A stretch of DNA of 64,000 nucleotides from Micromonospora sp. C28SCA-DRY-2 (GTDB lineage Bacteria > Actinomycetota > Actinomycetes > Mycobacteriales > Micromonosporaceae), in contig NZ_JAUMKD010000001.1 of NCBI RefSeq assembly GCF_030519475.1, positions 372,001-436,000 on the forward strand, read 5' to 3'. Below are positions 46,617-54,176 of this stretch, piece after piece. Position 1 is the first letter of the stretch, and each line of letters opens with the position of its first letter. The notes under the pieces were generated by a model that saw only the letters and a program-made list of their open reading frames with translations, searched no databases and was not told the origin of the DNA. The translations under genes and the position numbers were made by a program.

Positions 46617-47642
46617 TCAGCGGGGGCGGTCGCGGTCCTTGGAGGGTTGGACGCGCTTGGGTTCGCCGGGCATCTTGGGGTGGTCGGGCGGGTAGGGCAG
46701 GTCGCCCTGGCCGGCGGCGGCGTCCCGCTCGGCCCACTCCAGCAGCGGGGTGATGTCCCACGCCGCGTCGTCGATGCCGGCGTGCGGGTCGCCCCGCTCG
46801 GCCAGCCGGGCCGGCACGGTACGCAGGTCGAAGTCGTCCGGGTCGACGTCGGGCAGCTCGTCCCAGCCGACCGGGGTGGAGACGGTGGCCCGGGCGTTGG
46901 CCCGCAGCGAGTAGGCGCAGGCGATGGTGCGGTCGCGGGCCATCTGGTTGTAGTCGACGAAGACCCGGGTGCCGCGCTCCTCCTTCCACCACGCGGTGGT
47001 GACCAGCTCCGGCCGGCGGCGTTCCAGCTCGCGAGCCAGCGCGATGGTGGCCCGGCGCACCTCGACGAACGTCCAGCGCGGCTGGATCCGCAGGTAGACG
47101 TGCACGCCCCGGCCGCCGGAGGTCTTCGGCCAGCCGGCGGCGCCCAGCTCGTCGAGGATGGCGCGCAGCTCACCCGCGGCGGTGGCGGCGTCGGCGAAGT
47201 CGGTGCCGGGCTGGGGGTCGAGATCGACGCGCAGCTCGTCGGGGCGGTCCACGTCGGCCGCGCGGACCGGCCACGGGTGGAGAACGACGGTGCCCATCTG
47301 CGCCGCCCAGGCCACGTGGGCCAGGTCGGCCGGGCAGAGCTCGGCCGCCTTGCGCCCGCTCGGGAAGCTGATCTCGGCGGTCGCCACCCACGGCGGCACG
47401 CCCCGGGTGGGCACCCGCTTCTGGAAGAACATCTCGCCCTCGATGCCCTCGGGGAAGCGCTGCAACGTGGTCGGGCGGTCGCGCAGGGCGCGCATGATCC
47501 CGTCGCCGACGCCGAGGTAGTAGTGGAAGACGTCCGCCTTGGTGAAGCCGCGCTGCGGGAAGATGACCCGGTCGGGACTGGTCAGCCGGACGGTGTGCCC
47601 GGCCACGTCGAACTCTTCCGCCGCTGCCTTCGTGCCACCCAT
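46617..47642 (-). CDS. LigD-type primase-polymerase (stand-alone PolDom)
   Basis: This 341-residue archaeo-eukaryotic primase-superfamily enzyme corresponds to the polymerase domain of LigD. Catalytic carboxylates are in RVDLDPQPG (D140, D142), followed by SGGRGVHVYLRI and a conserved VFVDYNQMARDRT near residue 230. Such PolDom proteins fill gaps and prefer ribonucleotides in non-homologous end joining or base-excision repair. In mycobacteria, stand-alone PolD proteins cooperate with LigC ligases. A LigC-type ligase lies 13 kb away here. The ATG at 47642 is preferred over 47660 because family members start near this point. Confidence 0.9.
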   Translation of the reverse strand: MGGTKAAAEEFDVAGHTVRLTSPDRVIFPQRGFTKADVFHYYLGVGDGIMRALRDRPTTLQRFPEGIEGEMFFQKRVPTRGVPPWVATAEISFPSGRKAAELCPADLAHVAWAAQMGTVVLHPWPVRAADVDRPDELRVDLDPQPGTDFADAATAAGELRAILDELGAAGWPKTSGGRGVHVYLRIQPRWTFVEVRRATIALARELERRRPELVTTAWWKEERGTRVFVDYNQMARDRTIACAYSLRANARATVSTPVGWDELPDVDPDDFDLRTVPARLAERGDPHAGIDDAAWDITPLLEWAERDAAAGQGDLPYPPDHPKMPGEPKRVQPSKDRDRPR

Positions 47643-47689
47643 TGCGCGACCATATGCCACCGGTGCGACGACCGACGTACCGTTGGCGG

Positions 47690-48094
47690 GTGAGTCTCGA
47701 CGACACCGAACTGCCCCGCACCGAGGACGAGTGGCGGGTCCGGCTCAGCCCCGAGGAGTTCCGGGTGCTGCGCGAGGCCGGCACCGAGGCCCCGTGGACC
47801 GGCGAGTACGTGAACACCAAGACGCCGGGCGTCTACCACTGCCGGGCGTGCGGGCTGGAACTCTTCGCCAGCGACACCAAGTTCGACTCGCACTGCGGCT
47901 GGCCGAGCTTCGACGACGCCATCCCCGGCCGGGTCAAGGAGATCGAGGACCGCAGCCTCGGCATGGTCCGGACCGAGATCCGCTGCGCCCGCTGCGACAG
48001 CCACCTCGGGCACGTCTTCCGGGGCGAGGGCTTCACCCCGAAGGACACCCGGCACTGCGTCAACTCGGTCTCCATCCGCCTCGAGCCGCGCTGA
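47690..48094 (+). CDS. msrB: Peptide-methionine (R)-S-oxide reductase
   Basis: This 134-residue enzyme reduces methionine R-sulfoxide in proteins. It has two zinc-binding CxxC pairs (C51/C54 and C99/C102), the HCGWPSF segment and the catalytic Cys in RHCVNS (C123). Length and motifs are standard for cytoplasmic MsrB. The GTG at 47690 begins VSLDDTELPRTEDEW. It is divergent from the LigD-type polymerase with 47 bases between starts. No msrA is adjacent. Confidence 0.95.
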   Translation: MSLDDTELPRTEDEWRVRLSPEEFRVLREAGTEAPWTGEYVNTKTPGVYHCRACGLELFASDTKFDSHCGWPSFDDAIPGRVKEIEDRSLGMVRTEIRCARCDSHLGHVFRGEGFTPKDTRHCVNSVSIRLEPR

Positions 48095-48333
48095 CCCGTC
48101 GGCTGGCGCGGGTCGGCCAACTGTCGAACGGTGGGCCTCCTCGACGTACGCCGGCTGGCCGCGTGCCGCTGCTGCCGGTCGTGCTCGCGCTCCGGCAGGC
48201 CCGCCGGCGGTGACCGCACGACGCCCGCGGACACCGGCGAGCCCGTCCTGGCTCGGCGGCGACGGTGACGGGCCGGAAGCGGCGGGGTGGGCGGCCACCC
48301 CGCCGCCGCGCGTCGCGGGTCGGGTGCCACGGC

Positions 48334-48963
48334 TCACCGGCCCGCGGCCGGCCGCCCCGCCATCAGCTCGACCTGGGCGGTGCGCGACTGCTCGACGCGC
48401 CGGGCGAGGTCGGCCACCTCGGGGGCGACCGCGGTCGCCCGGTGCGCCCGGGCCAGGTCGGCGGCCGCCTGCTGGTGCGCGGTGAGCACCTCGCGCAGCA
48501 CCCGGTCGACGTCGGCCCCGGTGGCCGAGCGCAACCGGGCCAGGTCGCCGGCGTCGGCGTGCCCGGTGTGGTCGTGGTGACCGGCGGTCGCCGCCGGGTC
48601 GGCGGCGCGCAGCCAGGAGCGCATGGTGGCCAGCTCGTCCGACTCGGTCGACTCGATCGCGGCGACCAGGGTGCGCAGCTCGCCGTCGGTCAGCCGGTCC
48701 CGCACCAGCCCGACGATCTCCAGGGTCCGCTCGGTGTGCGCCACCATCATGGTCAGGAACACCACGTCCAGGCCGCGGATCGCGGCACTCGCCGTCGCGG
48801 CGGGCGCCGGGGCGCCCGCCGGGGCCGGTGCGGGGTCGGCGGCGCATCCCGGGACCAGCAGCAGGCCGAGCAGCGCGGCGAGGGCGGCGCGGCGACGCCG
48901 GCCGGTGACCTCGCCGCCCCGCCCGGCGGTGCCGGGTGCGGCCCGTACCGGCACGGGCCGCAC
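48334..48963 (-). CDS. DUF305 lipoprotein, probably metal-related
   Basis: This 209-residue protein has a basic N-terminus, a hydrophobic segment and a lipobox LVPGC, and so is exported and lipid-anchored. The DUF305 domain is recognised by MMVAHTERTLEIVGL, a variant of the usual M-x-x-HH pattern with one His replaced by Ala, and by a second HHDHTGHAD cluster. DUF305 proteins are often found with copper-handling genes, but none is evident here. The start is uncertain: GTGs at 48963 and 48954 and an ATG at 49014 are all in frame, and I chose 48963 because it follows the upstream stop. It is downstream of an LPMO gene; LPMOs need copper, which makes the pairing suggestive. Confidence 0.72.
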   Translation of the reverse strand: MRPVPVRAAPGTAGRGGEVTGRRRRAALAALLGLLLVPGCAADPAPAPAGAPAPAATASAAIRGLDVVFLTMMVAHTERTLEIVGLVRDRLTDGELRTLVAAIESTESDELATMRSWLRAADPAATAGHHDHTGHADAGDLARLRSATGADVDRVLREVLTAHQQAAADLARAHRATAVAPEVADLARRVEQSRTAQVELMAGRPAAGR

Positions 48964-48971
48964 CCGTACGG

Positions 48972-49715
48972 TCAGAGCTGGGTCCACAGCGCCGGCACGT
49001 TCGGCGGCTCCCAACCCGGCAGGGCGGTGTGCGCCTGCCGGCAGCGGTAGCTCTGCCCGCCGTAGGTGACCTGGTCACCAGCCTGGTACGCGCGCCCGAC
49101 GGTCCAGCTGCCGCCCGGGGCGGGCGGGCTGGTGGGCGACGTCGGCGTCGGGGTGGGCGACGCGGTCGGCGGCGGGGTGGTGGGGCTGGGGGTCGGGCCG
49201 CCACCGCCGCCGATCTGCAGGTCCACGCAGGAGTAGAAGGCGTTGGCGGTGTCGGCGATGTTCCAGATGGCCAGGACCTTCTGCCGGCCGGAGTAGCCGC
49301 CCAGGTTGACCGTGTGCGACACGGTGGCGCCGGGCTGCTGCCCGCCGCCGTTGAAGACGGCGATCCGGGTGCCGCCGATGTAGTACTCCCAGTTGCTGGT
49401 GGCGTGCCGGGCGGTGTTGACCCAGGTGAAGGTCACCGAGCTGCCGACCGAGGTGGCCGGCCAGCCCCGGCTGTCGTCGTTGAGGACGGCGAAGTGGGCG
49501 ATGTTGGCGTGGCAGTTGCGCAGCCCCTTCGGGCCCTCGACGCTCTGCGGCTCGTACTTGATCTGGCCGCAGTCCGGGACCCGGTTCTGCGCGCAGAGCG
49601 CCTGCCGGCTGGGCGGGGACGAGACGTAGCCGTGCGCCTGCGCGGGGGCGGCGACGGCGAGCGAGGACACGACGGCGCCCGCCGCCACGAGCGGGACGGT
49701 GATTCTTCGACGCAT
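48972..49715 (-). CDS. AA10 lytic polysaccharide monooxygenase with CBM5/12
   Basis: This 247-residue secreted copper enzyme has a signal peptide ending AQA, which would leave His28 as the mature N-terminus (HGYVSSPPSR), the first ligand of the copper brace. A second His appears in TARHATSNWEYY, and the catalytic domain ends about residue 172. A Pro/Thr linker (about 175-200) leads to a C-terminal CBM5/12 (WTVGRAYQAGDQVTYGGQSY) typical of chitin binding. The small AA10 plus CBM5/12 layout suggests chitin oxidation. The ATG at 49715 has GAGGGAG upstream. The upstream region is unusually A+T-rich. Confidence 0.93.
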   Translation of the reverse strand: MRRRITVPLVAAGAVVSSLAVAAPAQAHGYVSSPPSRQALCAQNRVPDCGQIKYEPQSVEGPKGLRNCHANIAHFAVLNDDSRGWPATSVGSSVTFTWVNTARHATSNWEYYIGGTRIAVFNGGGQQPGATVSHTVNLGGYSGRQKVLAIWNIADTANAFYSCVDLQIGGGGGPTPSPTTPPPTASPTPTPTSPTSPPAPGGSWTVGRAYQAGDQVTYGGQSYRCRQAHTALPGWEPPNVPALWTQL

Positions 49716-49744
49716 GCTGGCAACTCCCTCGGCTCAAGCCTGCG

Positions 49745-49810
49745 GTGGTGTGCCATCAAAGTAAATTAAACCTTGTTAACAGTAAAGACTCCTGTCGATA
49801 AAATCATCGA
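49745..49810. promoter_or_regulatory. A+T-rich patch upstream of the chitin-type LPMO gene
   Basis: Within 49751-49810 only 20 of 60 bases are G or C, against about 73% overall. On the minus strand it contains TTTACTGTTAACAAGG and a second TTTACT 22 bases on, a direct repeat that could be an activator or repressor site. It starts about 30 bases upstream of the ATG and most likely holds the promoter. It does not match the CebR box, and I see no DasR-type palindrome. Confidence 0.5.
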
Positions 49811-49868
49811 AGTCGCTCGACATCTCACCAGCCGTGGCGGGACGGCTCCAAGCGGTGAGGCGGCGGCG

Positions 49869-50144
49869 TCAGAGCCGCAGCAGGCCGCCCCGCTCGTCGA
49901 TCTCGTCGGCGGAGTCGTCGTCCAGCCACACTCCGCCGGTGGCGAGGTACCGGAACCGGTACTCCCCCGGGCCGAGTTTCACGGTCACCGTCCGGGTGCC
50001 GTCGCGACGGGCCACCAGTTCGTGCCGGCCCGGCTCCCAGTCGTTGAAGCAGCCGACCACGCTCACCGCGCCGGGCGGGGTGTCCCGGGGCAGGCAGAAG
50101 GTGACCCGGGTCTGGTTGCCGAAGAGTCGGTTGCGCTTGATCAC
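49869..50144 (-). CDS. Stand-alone CBM48/glycogen-binding-like domain protein
   Basis: This 91-residue protein consists of one early-set immunoglobulin-like domain resembling CBM48 of AMPK beta and isoamylases. It has VTFCLPRDTPPGAVSVVGCF followed by NDWEPGRHEL (residues 10-39), then a VTVKLGPGEYRFRYLA segment. The VxGxFNDW pattern is the carbohydrate-contact face in this family. Single-domain forms are common in actinobacteria and may bind glycogen or simply act as a scaffold. The GTG at 50144 is decided by GGAGGA just upstream; longer in-frame starts lack a ribosome-binding site. Confidence 0.8.
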   Translation of the reverse strand: MIKRNRLFGNQTRVTFCLPRDTPPGAVSVVGCFNDWEPGRHELVARRDGTRTVTVKLGPGEYRFRYLATGGVWLDDDSADEIDERGGLLRL

Positions 50145-50295
50145 GTGTTCCTCCGGGGTCGGGGCGTCCAGCAGGTACAACGTCCGACACGCCGGGCGCG
50201 ACACGCCGCCGGCCGGGTCTCGTTGGCCCGTTTCGTCCCCTCGGCGCGGCGGCTGCCGCAGGCTGGAGGAAACGTTCCGTTCGGAGGGATCTGTC

Positions 50296-50556
50296 GTGGC
50301 AACCTGCGAGGTCTGCGGTAACGACTACTGGATGGCGTTCGAGGTGCGGACGGTCAGCGGCGACGTGCACACCTTCGACTGCTTCGAGTGCGCGGCGCAC
50401 AAGCTCGCCCCGATCTGCGAGCACTGCCAGATCAAGATCATCGGCCATGGCGTGGAGGTCTCCGGCCGCTTCTTCTGCTGCGCCCACTGCGCCCGCGCGG
50501 TCGAGGGCGCGAAGGGCGCCGAGGTCCGCGACGCGGTCGGCGCCCGCCCCGCCTGA
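50296..50556 (+). CDS. Small four-CxxC zinc-ribbon-like protein
   Basis: This 86-residue protein has four CxxC pairs: CEVC near residue 4, CFEC near 29, CEHC near 42 and CAHC near 61, with an extra Cys before the last. Two zinc ribbons or a treble-clef-like fold are likely. The stretch between the first and second pairs is aromatic and acidic (YWMAFEV...HTFDCFEC). I recognise it as a conserved actinobacterial type without a named function. The GTG at 50296 has GGAGGGA upstream. It is divergent from the CBM48-like gene; both may share a 151-base promoter region. Confidence 0.7.
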   Translation: MATCEVCGNDYWMAFEVRTVSGDVHTFDCFECAAHKLAPICEHCQIKIIGHGVEVSGRFFCCAHCARAVEGAKGAEVRDAVGARPA

Positions 50557-50701
50557 CGCCACCCACACTCGTGAGCTCCGGCTGAGCAGCAGCAGGGCGA
50601 CCCGCCGGGGCCGGCCCGGCGCGCGATCGGACGGTCGCGGGGCGCCCGCCCGGGGAACGGGAGGGTGAGGGGGCCGGACGGGGGCGGCATAGGATCGCGG
50701 G

Positions 50702-51157
50702 ATGCCGTCGTTGAGCACCGGGGTCCGGGTCGCCCGGTTCGCCGACCTGGACGCCCGCACCTTCCACGACCTGCTGCGACTGCGCGTCGACGTGTTCGTG
50801 GTCGAGCAACGGTGCCCGTACCCGGAACTCGACGGCCGGGACGTCGAGCCCGGCACCCGGCACCTGTGGCTGGAGCACGACGGCGTGCCGCTGGCGTACC
50901 TGCGGATCCTGGCCGACCCGGGCGGCGTGGCGCGGATCGGCCGGGTGGTGGTGGCCCCGGAGGCCCGCCGCGGCGGCCACGCCGGCCGGCTGATGGCCGC
51001 GGCGCTCGCCGAGGTCGGCGACCGGCCCTGCGTGCTGGAGGCGCAGTCGCACCTGGTCGACTTCTACGCCCGGCACGGCTTCACGGTCAGCGGGCCGGAG
51101 TACGTCGAGGACGGCATCCCGCACACCCCGATGCGCCGGGAGCCGATTGACGGTTGA
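50702..51157 (+). CDS. ElaA-type GNAT acetyltransferase
   Basis: This 151-residue protein fits the ElaA subfamily of GNATs. It has an N-terminal FHDLLRLRVDVFVVEQRCPYPELDG segment (given here by its key residues RVDVFVVEQ and YPELDG), a HLWLEHDG strand, and the acetyl-CoA loop APEARRGGHAGRLMAAA. It ends with FYARHGFTVSGPEYVEDGIPH. ElaA proteins are conserved but lack a well-defined substrate. The ATG at 50702 is used. The next gene, an LPMO, starts 123 bases downstream on the same strand. Confidence 0.88.
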   Translation: MPSLSTGVRVARFADLDARTFHDLLRLRVDVFVVEQRCPYPELDGRDVEPGTRHLWLEHDGVPLAYLRILADPGGVARIGRVVVAPEARRGGHAGRLMAAALAEVGDRPCVLEAQSHLVDFYARHGFTVSGPEYVEDGIPHTPMRREPIDG

Positions 51158-51280
51158 CGATCTGTGTGGCAGCCTGCCGGGCAGAGCCACACGGGAGCCA
51201 CGGGAGCCACGCGAGCACCGGGAGGGGCAACTCCCGGTCGTCCGGGCGTCATCGTCCGACCTCTGCCCTGGGGGCTCCCC

Positions 51281-52363
51281 TTGTCCACTCAGCTCCGACG
51301 ATCACGCGTCCTGTGGCTGCTCGCCGCCGCGGCGGCCGCCATCCTCCTGTTGACCACGGCGCTGGCCAACCCGGTCGCCGCGCACGGTTCCGTGGTCGAC
51401 CCCGCCTCCCGCAACTACGGCTGCTGGCAGCGCTGGGGCAGTGACTTCCAGAATCCCCGGATGGCGACCGAGGACCCGATGTGCTGGCAGGCCTGGCAGG
51501 CCAACCCGAACGCCATGTGGAACTGGAACGGCCTGTTCCGCGAGGGCGCCGCCGGCAACCACCAGGCGGCCATCCCGAACGGCCAGCTGTGCAGCGGCGG
51601 CCGCACCGAGGGCGGCCGGTACAACGCGCTCGACACGGTCGGCGCCTGGAAGACCACGCCGGTGTCGAACAGCTTCCGGGTCCGCCTGTACGACCAGGCC
51701 AGTCACGGCGCCGACTACATCCGGGTGTACGTGACCCGGCAGGGCTTCGACGCGCTCACCGAGCCGCTCGGCTGGGACGACCTGGAACTGGTCGGCCAGA
51801 TCGGCAACACCCCGGCGTCGCAGTGGAAGCCGGAGACCAACGGCGTCTCCATCGAGATCCCGGCCAACGCGCCGGGTCGCACCGGCCGGCACATCGTCTA
51901 CACCATCTGGCAGGCCAGCCACCTCGACCAGTCGTACTACCTGTGCAGCGACGTCGACTTCTCCGGTGGCGGCGGGCCCACCACCCCGCCGCCGACCACG
52001 CCGCCGCCCACCACCCCGCCGCCCACCACGCCCCCGCCGAGCACCCCGCCGCCGGCCGGCGCCTGCACCGCCACGTACCGGGTCACCGGGCAGTGGGCCG
52101 GTGGCTTCCAGGGCGAGGTGCAGGTGACCAACGGCGGGTCGCCGATCAGTGGCTGGTCGGTGACCTGGACCTACGCCGACGGCCAGCAGGTCAGCTCGGC
52201 GTGGAACGCCACGGTCGGCAGCACCGGAAACCGGATCGTCGCGCGCAACGTCGCCTACAACGGCGCCCTCGGCGCCGGGGCGAGCACCACGTTCGGCTTC
52301 CTCGGCTCGTGGAACGGCACCAGCAACACCGCGCCGGTGCTCACCTGCACGACGAGCAGCTGA
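51281..52363 (+). CDS. AA10 lytic polysaccharide monooxygenase with CBM2
   Basis: This is a 360-residue secreted copper oxidase. From a TTG at 51281 there is a signal peptide ending NPVAA, which leaves His35 as mature residue 1 (HGSVVDPASRNYGCW). The AA10 domain runs to about residue 227 and contains WNWNGLFRE and HIVYTIWQASHLDQSYYLCSD. A linker of TPPPT repeats (about 230-260) leads to a C-terminal CBM2 (about 263-360). This layout matches cellulose-active LPMOs such as Streptomyces ScLPMO10C. The TTG start is chosen because upstream in-frame codons (from ATG 51164) encode a non-signal sequence; GGGGG lies upstream. No CebR palindrome is present, although GGGAGC half-sites repeat at 51193-51206. 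Confidence 0.92.
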   Translation: MSTQLRRSRVLWLLAAAAAAILLLTTALANPVAAHGSVVDPASRNYGCWQRWGSDFQNPRMATEDPMCWQAWQANPNAMWNWNGLFREGAAGNHQAAIPNGQLCSGGRTEGGRYNALDTVGAWKTTPVSNSFRVRLYDQASHGADYIRVYVTRQGFDALTEPLGWDDLELVGQIGNTPASQWKPETNGVSIEIPANAPGRTGRHIVYTIWQASHLDQSYYLCSDVDFSGGGGPTTPPPTTPPPTTPPPTTPPPSTPPPAGACTATYRVTGQWAGGFQGEVQVTNGGSPISGWSVTWTYADGQQVSSAWNATVGSTGNRIVARNVAYNGALGAGASTTFGFLGSWNGTSNTAPVLTCTTSS

Positions 52364-52366
52364 TCG

Positions 52367-52412
52367 CCGGCCGGGGCCGCGTCCCCCTGCCTCCGGACGC
52401 GGCCCCGGCCGG
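52367..52412. terminator. 18-bp hairpin terminator after the cellulose-type LPMO gene
   Basis: Arms 52367-52384 and 52395-52412 are perfect reverse complements (CCGGCCGGGGCCGCGTCC on the left) with a 10-base loop. It starts four bases after the stop codon. Confidence 0.85.
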
Positions 52413-52537
52413 TCGGCGTCGACGGCCGGCGCCACGGCACCCGCGCCGGCCGGCCGGCGCGCCGTCCACCGGACCGGTCGACCGCGGCCGCCCCCCGCCC
52501 CGGTCGGCCGGTCCGGTCCGGCGCGCTCGCGGTGCGG

Positions 52538-53242
52538 TCAGCCGGCCCGGCCGGCCAACCGGTCGGGCAGGTCGAACAGGGAGGCGAGCCGGCGCCCGGC
52601 GGGCACCGGGTGCCGGTTAGCCGGGTCGATCAGGAACGACCGGATGCCCACCGCCTCCGGCCCGGCGAAGTCCGCGGCGAAGGTGTCGCCGACGAAGACG
52701 GCGGCCGAGGCCGGTACGCCGGCGGCGTCGAGCGCCGCCGCGTAGATCGCCGGGTGCGGCTTGCGCCAACCCACCTCGACCGAGGTGACCACCGCGTCGA
52801 CCAGGTGGGCCACGCCGATCGCGGCCAGGTGGTCGGGGACCAGCTCGGCCCGGTGGGTGTTGGTGACCACGACGAGCCGGTGCCGGCTGGCGAGGTCGGC
52901 GAGCAGCTCCGGCATCCCGGCCGGGCAGCGCACCCCGGCGTTCCACTCGGACAGGTAGGTGGCCACGAACGTCTCGACGCCGGCCGGATCGGGCTCGGCG
53001 CCGAGGACCCGGCGGAGGAACTCGGTGCCCAGCTCGGTCATCGAGAACTCCCGGTCGTCGACCTCGCTACGCCGGTCGAACTCGGCGGAGACGGCCGACC
53101 ACGCGGCCAGGAACTCGACGTAGTCCACCTGGGCACCCCAGCCGGTCAGCAGCGCGTGGCTCCGGGGGTACCCCTGCTCGGTGCGGCTGGGCGAGTAGTC
53201 CACCAGCGTGCCGAAGAAGTCGAGCAGGAGGTGCGTCGCCAT
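52538..53242 (-). CDS. HAD-superfamily hydrolase
   Basis: This 234-residue HAD hydrolase has motif I LLLDFFGTLVD, where the second Asp of DxD is replaced by Phe, so the pattern is DFFGT rather than DxDGT. Haloacid dehalogenases have D-x-Y/F-GT here, whereas phosphatases need the second Asp. Motif II is VVVTNTH, the motif III Lys lies in GWRKPHPAIY and motif IV is VFVGDTFAADF. A helical cap lies at about 20-95. The substrate could be a haloacid or a phosphate ester; the motif I variant slightly favours non-phosphatase chemistry. The ATG at 53242 is the natural start. Confidence 0.85.
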   Translation of the reverse strand: MATHLLLDFFGTLVDYSPSRTEQGYPRSHALLTGWGAQVDYVEFLAAWSAVSAEFDRRSEVDDREFSMTELGTEFLRRVLGAEPDPAGVETFVATYLSEWNAGVRCPAGMPELLADLASRHRLVVVTNTHRAELVPDHLAAIGVAHLVDAVVTSVEVGWRKPHPAIYAAALDAAGVPASAAVFVGDTFAADFAGPEAVGIRSFLIDPANRHPVPAGRRLASLFDLPDRLAGRAG

Positions 53243-53308
53243 CGCCGCATCCTGTCAGGGCGGTCGCCCGACGCGCCACGCGGGCGGTGGACGGTGCCTG
53301 CCTGGTCA

Positions 53309-53389
53309 CTGTCGAGCTGCCCCACCGGTGGGACCACCCGCGGCAGGCCACCGGCCGGTGCCGCCCCGTCTGTCGGGGCAGCTCGACAG
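53309..53389. repeat. 15-bp perfect inverted repeat with a structured loop
   Basis: Arms 53309-53323 (CTGTCGAGCTGCCCC) and 53375-53389 are exact reverse complements separated by 51 bases. The interior has its own short pairing (ACCGGTGG and CCACCGG). It lies in the gap between the hemQ stop and the HAD start, both on the minus strand, and could end the haem transcript or regulate the HAD gene. Confidence 0.6.
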
Positions 53390-53474
53390 GGCTGCCGCAC
53401 CAACGTCGCCGCCTGCCGCGTCCGTCCGGCGACCCACCGGCGGCGGGGCGGACGACGGGAGCGCCGGCCGGAAC

Positions 53475-54176
53475 TCAGACCAGGCAGTTGACGATGTCGG
53501 CGATGGACCGGCGGCGGCCGGTGAAGAACGGGATCTCCTCCCGGACGTGCCGACGGGCGCCCGAGGCGCGCAGGTCACGCATCAGGTCGACGATCCGGTG
53601 CAGCTCGTCGGCCTCGAAGGCGAGCATCCACTCGTAGTCGCCGAGCGCGAACGAGGCGACAGTGTTGGCCCGTACGTCCGGGTAGCCCCGCGCCATCCGG
53701 CCGTGCTCGGCGAGCAGCTCGCGCCGCTCCGCGTCCGGCAGGAGGTACCACTCGTACGAGCGGACGAACGGGTAGACGCAGAGGTAGGCGCGGGCCTCCT
53801 CGCCGGCCAGGAACGCCGGGATGTGGCTCTTGTTGAACTCGGCCGGCCGGTGCAGCGCCATCTGCGACCAGACCGGGGTGAGCGCGCGACCCAGCGTGGT
53901 CCGGCGGAACCGCAGGTAGGCGTCCTGGAGCGCGTCGCTGGACTCGGCGTGCCACCAGATCATCAGGTCCGCGTCGGCGCGCAGCCCGGCCACGTCGTAG
54001 GTGCCGCGGATCACCACGTCCTTGCCGGCCAGCTCCTCGAAGAGCGCCTCGACCTCGCCGGTGACGTTGTCCCGCAGCGACGGCAGCGGGCTGCTGGCCC
54101 GGAACACCGACCACATGGTGTAGCGGATGGTCTCGTTCAGCTCGCGCAGCCGGGCCGCGTTGGTCTGCTCGGTCAT
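53475..54176 (-). CDS. hemQ: Coproheme decarboxylase (HemQ/ChdC)
   Basis: This 233-residue chlorite-dismutase-fold enzyme converts coproheme to haem b by two oxidative decarboxylations, the last step of the coproporphyrin-dependent pathway of Gram-positive bacteria. Visible features are IRYTMWSVF at the N-terminus, [17 protein letters not shown], the [15 protein letters not shown] segment that holds the catalytic Tyr, and [12 protein letters not shown] near the C-terminus. The ATG at 54176 overlaps the hemY stop by four bases (ATGA). It is the third gene of hemE-hemY-hemQ. Confidence 0.94.
   Translation of the reverse strand: MTEQTNAARLRELNETIRYTMWSVFRASSPLPSLRDNVTGEVEALFEELAGKDVVIRGTYDVAGLRADADLMIWWHAESSDALQDAYLRFRRTTLGRALTPVWSQMALHRPAEFNKSHIPAFLAGEEARAYLCVYPFVRSYEWYLLPDAERRELLAEHGRMARGYPDVRANTVASFALGDYEWMLAFEADELHRIVDLMRDLRASGARRHVREEIPFFTGRRRSIADIVNCLV

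Noticed and set aside
51193..51238. CebR operator upstream of the CBM2-type LPMO gene
   Set aside because: GGGAGC half-sites repeat and an 8-bp hairpin is present, but the full GGGAGCGCTCCC palindrome is missing.
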